Source: Syntrophales bacterium
GTDB taxonomy: Bacteria > Desulfobacterota > Syntrophia > Syntrophales > UBA2192
Length of the DNA stretch: 6,642 nucleotides
Reading direction: 5' to 3'
NCBI GenBank assembly: GCA_025454095.1
Contig: JALOPC010000324.1
Location: forward strand, 1-6,642
How positions within the stretch are numbered: the stretch's first letter is position 1; every line of letters begins with the position of its first letter. Below, piece after piece: positions 1 through 4,738 of this stretch. The notes beneath the pieces were generated by a model. It was not told the origin of the DNA. It saw only the letters and a list, made by a program, of their open reading frames with translations, and did not search any database. The position numbers and the translations under genes are program-made.

Positions 1-585
1 GTCGCCATGCGGCCCATGTACGCCGGCAAGTGCTTCGGCGAAGTGGCCTTCGAGGCCGCCCCCGCCATGGCGACGCTGCGTCCCAACGTGTTCCCCATCG
101 CGGAGAACGCGAAGGCCGGCGCCGTCGAGAAGTTCGACCCGGCCCTCGATGCGGGCCAGCTGAAGACCAAGGTGGCCGAGATTGCCAAGGACACGAGCGG
201 CAAGATCGAGCTCACCGAGGCCAACATCATCGTTTCCGGCGGCCGCGGCATGAAGGGTCCCGAGAACTTCCCCCTGCTCGAAGAGCTGGCGAAGGTCCTC
301 GGCGCCGCCGTCGGCGCATCCCGTGCGGCTGTCGACGCCGGCTGGCGTCCCGTCACGGACCAGGTCGGCCAGACCGGCAAGACCGTGTCGCCGAACCTCT
401 ACATCGCCTGCGGCATCTCGGGTGCCATCCAGCACCTCGCGGGCATGAGTTCATCGAAGTTCATCGTCGCCATCAACAAGGATGCCGAGGCCCCCATCTT
501 CCAGAGGGCGGACTACGGGATCGTGGATGACCTCTTCAAGGTCGTTCCCGAGGTGACGGCAGCGGCGAAGAAGCTTCTGGCGTAG
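1..585 (+). CDS. etfA: Electron transfer flavoprotein alpha subunit, C-terminal part (5' end cut by window edge)
   Basis: ETF alpha pairs with EtfB to carry electrons from acyl-CoA dehydrogenases to a membrane quinone reductase; the alpha C-terminal domain holds the electron-shuttling FAD. The frame is open from base 1, giving 194 residues of a family usually about 310-330 long, so roughly the first 120-140 residues lie outside the window and the first ATG seen is internal. The FAD-domain signatures are all present: SGGRG (235-249), [11 protein letters not shown] just after it, VGQTGKT (364-384) and GISGAIQH (412-435), then the usual INKD and ADYGIV stretches. The frame closes with tandem stops TAG TGA (583-588) and a hairpin follows at once. 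The next gene encodes the likely membrane electron acceptor, which supports a beta-oxidation role. etfB would be expected just upstream, off the window. Nothing is broken in the visible part. The family call is secure; the specific partner dehydrogenase is not shown. Confidence 0.96.
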   Translation, partial: VAMRPMYAGKCFGEVAFEAAPAMATLRPNVFPIAENAKAGAVEKFDPALDAGQLKTKVAEIAKDTSGKIELTEANIIVSGGRGMKGPENFPLLEELAKVLGAAVGASRAAVDAGWRPVTDQVGQTGKTVSPNLYIACGISGAIQHLAGMSSSKFIVAINKDAEAPIFQRADYGIVDDLFKVVPEVTAAAKKLLA

Positions 586-595
586 TGATACAACG

Positions 596-635
596 CGGGG
601 CCGGCCCCGATATGGGGCCGGCTCCGATTCCTCTT
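596..635 (+). terminator. Rho-independent-type terminator after etfA
   Basis: A perfect 9-bp stem GCCGGCCCC / GGGGCCGGC (600-608 with 614-622, loop GATAT) extends outward through one G-U and three Watson-Crick pairs to 596-626. It lies 11 bases after the etfA stop. The following tract (ATTCCTCTTT) is only partly T-rich, so termination may be less complete than at the other terminators here. Confidence 0.65.
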
Positions 636-652
636 TGGAAAATGCCTTTTTT

Positions 653-778
653 CAGGCTGTTCAAAAATGCCTGAATGCAAGGCGCCCGACATCCCGAGGA
701 GCGAGGCGTACTTTGCAGCGTACGTTGAGCGACGAGGGACGAGGGCAACGCCGCAGGCAGGTGTTTTTCAACAGCCTG
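653..778. repeat. ~126-bp imperfect palindromic intergenic element with 15-bp terminal inverted repeats (MITE/REPIN-like)
   Basis: The ends CAGGCTGTTCAAAAA (653-667) and TTTTTCAACAGCCTG (764-778) are inverted copies with one mismatch. Inside them GCCTG (669-673) faces CAGGC (754-758), GGCG (681-684) faces CGCC (749-752), and the centre holds CGTAC (707-711) facing GTACG (720-724) around an 8-base loop. The reverse complement of the left half aligns with the right half along almost its whole length, so an RNA copy would fold into one long, interrupted hairpin. There is no credible coding content. From memory, elements with these ends and the internal GAGCGACGAGGGA-like core recur between genes in many deltaproteobacterial genomes, but I cannot search here. 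A non-autonomous element mobilised in trans, or a REP-doublet type repeat, are the two natural readings. No target-site duplication is obvious. Confidence 0.72.
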
Positions 779-1164
779 TCAATCGGTAATACAGTCCTGC
801 CCGGCCCCACCGGGCGCCTCCGTTTACGCCGAATCCTGTCTGAAAGCCATCTCCACCGGATGCACGTCGACGGAAGCGCCCCACGAATGTCCGGACCCCG
901 GCGCCCGGGAGAACCCGGAGGCGCGTCGCAGGGGACCGAAGGGCAGGCTGAAAACCGATTCATCGGATTCGTTGCGCCGCCGGGGACGCGCCTCCCGGGG
1001 CAGGCGGGGAGACAAGGGAGAGAGGGAGAGGTAGAGAACCGGAGCGGGGCGTCCGAGGCCCCGGGCGCGCACGACGGTGCGCAATCCTGTCCGGCTCCTT
1101 CCTGACCGGTAAGCCCTTCTGCGAGGGCTTTTCAACCAGAACAGTGGAATGGAGGACGTGACGT
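779..1164 (+). other. 386-base non-coding region / leader upstream of the EMO-like gene
   Basis: No reading frame here has a convincing start, ribosome site or recognisable protein. The stretch is very GC-rich and holds several short hairpins: 799-815 (GCCCGG/CCGGGC), 980-998 (CCGGGG with CCCGG, one G-U), 1045-1063 (CGGGGC/GCCCCG), 1067-1082 (GCGCAC/GTGCGC, loop GACG) and 1111-1130. A nearly pure purine tract runs 1005-1037 and a small dyad CCGAT/ATCGG sits at 955-966. I see no good sigma70 or sigma54 promoter and no match to a riboswitch class I know. Because GC-rich DNA forms short stems by chance, only the serial arrangement before a gene start is suggestive. The promoter of the 1165 gene should lie here, since etfA is terminated upstream. 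Confidence 0.45.
1111..1134 (+). terminator. Terminator-like hairpin in the leader of the EMO-like gene (possible attenuator)
   Basis: A 7-bp perfect stem AAGCCCT / AGGGCTT (1111-1117 with 1124-1130, loop TCTGCG) runs directly into TTTT (1129-1132). It ends 32 bases before the ATG at 1165, where a terminator would be out of place unless it gates transcription of the gene or ends a short upstream transcript. The T run is short and no competing antiterminator stem is clear, so an attenuator role is only a suggestion. Confidence 0.35.
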
Positions 1165-3201
1165 ATGCAAAACATGGTATTTGGGCCCGGCAACGAGGGG
1201 AGGGAGGTATTCTGGAATACCGTCAATTATCAGATCCCCCTCGACATCTTCGCACTCATCGCTCTGGCCATCATGGGCTGGGGGCTCTATACGCGCCTCA
1301 ATCTCTGGAAGGCCATGGGGAAGGCCGAAGTCCGGGATGACAACCGGGGCGAGCGCATCAAGAACCTTTTCAGAAACGGCATCCTGCAGCTCTCCGTCTG
1401 GCGGGACTTCTACCCCGGACTGATCCACGGTCTCATCTTCTTCGCCTTTTTCGTCCTGATCTGGGGAGCCGCCATCGACGCCACCTCGTTCTACACGGGG
1501 GTCCACCTGCCCGGCAAAGGGTACCTGGCCTTTTCCTTCATCATGGATCTATTCGGCCTCTTTGCCATCGTGGGCTGCATCCTGGCGATCGACCGGCGCT
1601 ACATCAAGAAGCCCGACCGCCTCGGTTACAAGGGAACCCCGGACAACCGGCCCGACGACGCCATCGTGCTCCTCCTCATCCTCGCCATCATGGTGACGGG
1701 CTACATCGTCGAGGGCATCCGCATCGTCGCGACGGGCAACTCCGACTTCGAGAAGTGGTCCTTTATCGGCTACATGGTGGGCCAGTTCTTCGTCGGGATC
1801 AACGTGGAGACCCTCAAGATCTCCCACAAGGTTCTCTGGTGGGGCCATGCCTTCCTGGCCTTCGGCTTCATCGCCTACATCCCCTTCTCGAGGCTTCTGC
1901 ACATCGTGACCTCGCCGGCCAACCAGTTCATGGCCACCCTGAAGCCCGTGGGGCAGCTCGAGCCCATCCGCGACTTCGAGAACGCCGAGAGCTTCGGCGT
2001 GGGCAAGCTCGAGGAGTTCACGTGGAAGCAGATCTTCGACAGCGACGCCTGCACGCGTTGCGGCCGCTGCCAGAACGGCTGCCCGGCCTACCTGACGGGC
2101 AAGGAACTCTCGCCCAAGAAGCTCGTCCAGGACATCAAGGACCACTGGCTGACGCGCGCGCCGCTCTACGCCGCCGCCGCCAAGGCCGCCAAGACGGCGG
2201 GCCCCGACGCCGCGGCTCCCGAGATTCCCGAGAGCGAGAAGAGCCTCATCAACGACGCCGTGGGCGTCAACCCCGTCTGGGACTGCACGAACTGCATGCA
2301 CTGCATGGAGCACTGCCCCGTGATGATCGAGCACGTGCCCAAGATCGTCGACATGCGCCGCTACAAGGTCCTCATGGAGGCCGACTTCGCCCCCGAGCTC
2401 CAGCTGACCTACCGCAACATGGAGAACAACTCGAACCCCTGGGGCATCGGCGCGCACATGCGCGGCGACTGGGCCAAGGAACTGGGCGTGAAGACCATGG
2501 CCGAGAACCCCGAGGCGGAGTACTGCTGGTACGTGGGCTGCGCCGGCGCCCTGGAAGACCGGGGCAAGAAGGTCTCGGCGGCCTTCGCGAAGATCCTCCA
2601 GACCGCGGGCGTCAACTTTGCCATCCTCGGCGCCGAGGAGAGCTGCTGCGGCGATTCGGCCATGCGCGGGGGCAACGAGTACCTCTACCAGGCGCTCGCC
2701 CAGGCCAACATCGAGGTGATGAACGGCTACGGGGTCAAGAAGGTCATCACCACCTGCCCCCACGGCTACATCGCCGATCTGATCGCCAAGGGCAAGATCA
2801 AGCCCACGAAGGCAACCGAGGGCCTCTTCACGTACCACGATTCGTGCTTCCTGGGCCGTTACAACAAGGTCTACGACCAGCCCCGGAAGATCCTCCAGGC
2901 CGTGCCCGGCCTGAAGCTCGTGGAGATGGAGAAGCACCACGACCACGGGTTCTGCTGCGGCGCCGGCGGCGGCAGGATGTGGATGGAGGAACACCACGGC
3001 GAGCGCATCAACAACACGCGCACCGACATGGCGCTGGCCGTCAACGCCACCGCGGTCGCCACGGCGTGCCCCTTCTGCAACACCATGATCATGGACGGTC
3101 TCAAGGCGCGCAACGCGGAGGAAAAGGTCATGGCCAAGGACATCGCCGAGATCGTCTGGGAGGCCATGGAGACGAAGGAAGAGCCGAAGGCCGAGGCCTG
3201 A
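1165..3201 (+). CDS. Membrane-bound heme/Fe-S oxidoreductase, NarI-like + HdrD-like (ETF:methylmenaquinone oxidoreductase, EMO, type)
   Basis: Probable inner-membrane enzyme passing electrons from reduced ETF to menaquinone. The 678-residue protein begins with a NarI-like membrane part with hydrophobic segments near 24-44, 85-106, 119-142, 164-188, possibly 198-214, and 222-245. His88, His221, His228 and His246 in or beside these are candidate b-heme ligands. Two ferredoxin-type [4Fe-4S] motifs follow: Cys296/299/302/306 and Cys374/377/380/384, each followed by Pro. The C-terminal half has two CCG (HdrB/HdrD-type) domains. The second is complete: Cys561, Cys597-Cys598, Cys635, Cys638, with the CCGAGGGRMW signature. 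The first has Cys459, Cys494-Cys495 and Cys531 but Gly534 where the last cysteine belongs. The ATG at 1165 has GGAGG at 1151-1155, nine bases away. Adjacency to etfA and this domain order match the EMO / DUF224 proteins described for syntrophic fatty-acid degraders. A general HdrD-like quinone reductase with another donor is the main alternative. A strong terminator follows. Confidence 0.9.
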   Translation: MQNMVFGPGNEGREVFWNTVNYQIPLDIFALIALAIMGWGLYTRLNLWKAMGKAEVRDDNRGERIKNLFRNGILQLSVWRDFYPGLIHGLIFFAFFVLIWGAAIDATSFYTGVHLPGKGYLAFSFIMDLFGLFAIVGCILAIDRRYIKKPDRLGYKGTPDNRPDDAIVLLLILAIMVTGYIVEGIRIVATGNSDFEKWSFIGYMVGQFFVGINVETLKISHKVLWWGHAFLAFGFIAYIPFSRLLHIVTSPANQFMATLKPVGQLEPIRDFENAESFGVGKLEEFTWKQIFDSDACTRCGRCQNGCPAYLTGKELSPKKLVQDIKDHWLTRAPLYAAAAKAAKTAGPDAAAPEIPESEKSLINDAVGVNPVWDCTNCMHCMEHCPVMIEHVPKIVDMRRYKVLMEADFAPELQLTYRNMENNSNPWGIGAHMRGDWAKELGVKTMAENPEAEYCWYVGCAGALEDRGKKVSAAFAKILQTAGVNFAILGAEESCCGDSAMRGGNEYLYQALAQANIEVMNGYGVKKVITTCPHGYIADLIAKGKIKPTKATEGLFTYHDSCFLGRYNKVYDQPRKILQAVPGLKLVEMEKHHDHGFCCGAGGGRMWMEEHHGERINNTRTDMALAVNATAVATACPFCNTMIMDGLKARNAEEKVMAKDIAEIVWEAMETKEEPKAEA

Positions 3202-3259
3202 TCGGCTCGAAACGACGGCGGGAGGCAGTGACCGCCGGTCAGTGAAATTGCTGAGAGAT

Positions 3260-3296
3260 AGTCCCTGCCTGCATCCGCGGGCAGGGACTTTTTTTT
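3260..3296 (+). terminator. Strong Rho-independent terminator after the EMO-like gene
   Basis: A 10-bp perfect stem AGTCCCTGCC / GGCAGGGACT (3260-3269 with 3280-3289), a 10-base loop and eight consecutive T (3289-3296). It starts 58 bases after the stop codon at 3201 and separates this unit from the downstream transporter gene. Confidence 0.92.
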
Positions 3297-3306
3297 ATAA
3301 ATTCCA

Positions 3307-3337
3307 TTGACATGGATTGGGAGTTATGTCTACTAAT
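3307..3337 (+). promoter_or_regulatory. Putative sigma70-type promoter of the FadL-family gene
   Basis: A perfect -35 hexamer TTGACA lies at 3307-3312. The best -10 candidates are TACTAA (3331-3336, spacer 18) or the overlapping ACTAAT (3332-3337, spacer 19, 4 of 6 consensus positions). It sits just beyond the T-run of the preceding terminator in a locally AT-rich patch, which is where a promoter for the next unit is needed. The long spacer and weak -10 keep this tentative. Transcription would start near 3343-3345, giving a leader of about 60 bases. Confidence 0.55.
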
Positions 3338-3350
3338 CCCGCAAGAGGAG

Positions 3351-3367
3351 TGCGCCCCTGGGGCGCA
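3351..3367. promoter_or_regulatory. 17-base palindrome in the FadL-family leader (operator or leader hairpin)
   Basis: TGCGCCCCTGGGGCGCA is a perfect odd palindrome with a single central base, starting 14-15 bases past the proposed -10 and 39 bases before the start codon. The position, just after the expected transcription start, suits a repressor operator for a dimeric regulator. It could equally form a 6-bp RNA hairpin (TGCGCC/GGCGCA with a 5-base loop). It does not resemble the FadR or PsrA sites I know. Confidence 0.4.
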
Positions 3368-3406
3368 GATTGCATCATAAGTTCTTTGGTTCAAGGAGGG
3401 GGTATC

Positions 3407-4576
3407 ATGTCCAGGAGGAGGCTTGTCCATTCGTTTTTAACCGTCGTTTTCGTTCTGTTCCTGTCCACGTCCGCGTTCGGCGCCGGCTTTGCCCTCTATG
3501 AAGGCAGCGCCCGCGGCAACGTACTCGGTGCGGGTCTCACGGGCTCGGCCGACGATCCGTCCGCTGTCTTCTACAACCCGGCGGGCATCACCCAGCTCAA
3601 GGGCAAGCAGGCCATGGTCGGCCTCACGGCGATCACGCCGATGATCACCGTCGAGACGCAGAATGGCGCCCGTTCCGATGATTTCAAGCGCAACTGGTAC
3701 TTCCCACCCCACGCCTACTACACCCAGCAAATCAACGACAAATGGTGGGGAGGTCTCGGCCTGTTCTCCCGTTTCGGCCTCGGCACGGAGTTCGACTCCA
3801 ACTGGCCCGGCCGCTACAACAGCTACTTTGCCGAGATCCAGACCGTCGAACTGATGTACATGAACCTCGATCTGAAGAAAAAGCTGTCCCCGGCTGTGGG
3901 TAGCCCCGATTTCGAGCTCGAGGGCGATTCCTGGGGTTGGGGCCTCAACGCCGCGATCCACTACAAGCCCACGGACTGGATGCAGGCGGGCGTTACCTAC
4001 CGCAGCCGCGTCAGCCAGAATGTGGAGGGCGAGGCGAAGGTCAACCCCAACGTTCCGGCTGCGGGCCTCAGGAATACGCCGGCCACCGGAGATATCAGTC
4101 TGCCCGACATGGTCTTCGCCGGTGTGAACTTCATCGTGCGCCCGGATCTCACGATCGGCGGCGGTATCTACTGGACCCGCTGGGAGACCTACAACCAGCT
4201 GCAGATCAATTTCGAGAATCCTTTCGCCGGGGTGAGAACCCAGGCGACCCGCAAGGACTGGGACAACGTTTATCGCTTCATGATCGGCACGGAGTGGAAG
4301 GTGAACGCGAACTGGGACCTCCGCCTCGGCTATGCCTACGACCAGGCGCCGGAGCCCGATGAGACGATCGACTACATCCTGCCCGATGCCGACCGCAACA
4401 TGTTCAGCATCGGCGGCGGCTACCATAAAAACAACTGGGCCCTCGATTTCTCGTACACCCTGATGATCATCCAGGAGCGCGAGGTGGTTGCAAGGCCGAC
4501 CCAGGGTGTTCTCAACAGCACATTCAAGAGCGGCACGGCCCACCTGATCGGCTTTAGCTACACCTACAAGTTCTAA
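3407..4576 (+). CDS. Outer-membrane OmpP1/FadL-family transporter (long-chain fatty acid / hydrophobic compound uptake)
   Basis: Beta-barrel porin of the FadL family, which moves long-chain fatty acids or other hydrophobic substrates such as aromatics across the outer membrane. The 389-residue product starts at the ATG at 3407, preceded by AAGGAGGGGG (3393-3402). An in-frame TTG at 3317 would add 30 residues but would bury the signal peptide, so it is not used. Residues 1-25 form a signal peptide: Arg3-5, a hydrophobic core 10-19, and AFG before a likely cut at 25/26. The mature protein opens with AGFALYEGSARG, like FadL whose N-terminus plugs the barrel, and carries the conserved NPAG at 57-60. 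The remainder alternates polar and aromatic residues, as expected for barrel strands, and ends in the aromatic-rich TYKF, a typical BamA-recognised terminal Phe. It is shorter than E. coli FadL (446 with signal) but ordinary for anaerobe homologues. Its own promoter and terminators flank it. The neighbouring acyl-CoA ligase favours fatty-acid import; the exact substrate is not determined by sequence. Confidence 0.93.
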   Translation: MSRRRLVHSFLTVVFVLFLSTSAFGAGFALYEGSARGNVLGAGLTGSADDPSAVFYNPAGITQLKGKQAMVGLTAITPMITVETQNGARSDDFKRNWYFPPHAYYTQQINDKWWGGLGLFSRFGLGTEFDSNWPGRYNSYFAEIQTVELMYMNLDLKKKLSPAVGSPDFELEGDSWGWGLNAAIHYKPTDWMQAGVTYRSRVSQNVEGEAKVNPNVPAAGLRNTPATGDISLPDMVFAGVNFIVRPDLTIGGGIYWTRWETYNQLQINFENPFAGVRTQATRKDWDNVYRFMIGTEWKVNANWDLRLGYAYDQAPEPDETIDYILPDADRNMFSIGGGYHKNNWALDFSYTLMIIQEREVVARPTQGVLNSTFKSGTAHLIGFSYTYKF

Positions 4577-4584
4577 CAACCGCT

Positions 4585-4623
4585 CCGAAAAGAAAGCCCG
4601 GTTACTCCGGGCTTTCTTTTCGG
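4585..4623. terminator. 17-bp bidirectional terminator between the FadL-family gene and the ligase
   Basis: A perfect 17-bp stem CCGAAAAGAAAGCCCGG (4585-4601) pairs with 4607-4623 around loop TTACT. It begins 8 bases past the stop at 4576. The CTTTCTTTT on the right and the matching A-rich left arm make it T-rich in both directions, so it can end transcripts from either strand. Confidence 0.93.
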
Positions 4624-4653
4624 GGTTCAACGAGCAGGCTGCAGAAACCGGGA

Positions 4654-4687
4654 AACAGGGGAAAGTGCGTCCTGCCTTTCCCCTGTT
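4654..4687. promoter_or_regulatory. 12-bp inverted repeat upstream of the ligase (candidate operator or leader hairpin)
   Basis: AACAGGGGAAAG (4654-4665) and CTTTCCCCTGTT (4676-4687) are perfect inverted copies around a 10-base loop. No T-run follows, so it is not a terminator. The right arm reaches into the -35 of the proposed ligase promoter, which would let a bound regulator block or recruit RNA polymerase. No known regulator's site is recognised. Confidence 0.5.
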
Positions 4688-4714
4688 GTCCCTGACACCC
4701 GGCGCCTGTATCCT
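4686..4714 (+). promoter_or_regulatory. Putative sigma70-type promoter of the acyl-CoA ligase
   Basis: TTGTCC (4686-4691, 4 of 6 consensus) and TATCCT (4709-4714, 4 of 6) are 17 bases apart, and the next start codon is 24 bases beyond. A promoter is needed between the bidirectional terminator (ends 4623) and the ATG at 4739. This is the best-spaced pair I see, but both boxes are weak. Confidence 0.35.
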
Positions 4715-4738
4715 GACGCCCATTCTGCGAGGTGCCCC

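Noticed and set aside
635..1105. 156-codon + strand frame through the palindromic element and leader
   Set aside because: It begins just upstream of the repeat and reads through it, has no ribosome site and gives an Arg/Gly/Pro-rich product with no family features.
799..1110. Riboswitch or tRNA in the leader
   Set aside because: No conserved core of any class I can recognise (cobalamin, TPP, SAM, FMN and others), and no cloverleaf or T-loop sequence.
1549..2997. 482-codon antisense frame opposite the EMO-like gene
   Set aside because: Composition is that of an antisense shadow of a GC-rich gene; no recognisable motif or ribosome site.
3229..3241. Small odd palindrome TGACCGCCGGTCA after the EMO-like gene
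   Set aside because: Six-base arms around one base, located between a stop codon and a strong terminator with no promoter nearby; chance is likely in GC-rich DNA.
1755..3245. 496-codon + strand frame within the EMO-like gene
   Set aside because: An out-of-frame shadow; the frame starting at 1165 carries all the cysteine motifs and membrane segments.
3317..3406. Upstream TTG start for the FadL-family protein
   Set aside because: It would place 30 hydrophilic residues before a clear signal peptide; the ATG at 3407 has a strong AAGGAGG-type ribosome site, and the extension overlaps the promoter and palindrome.
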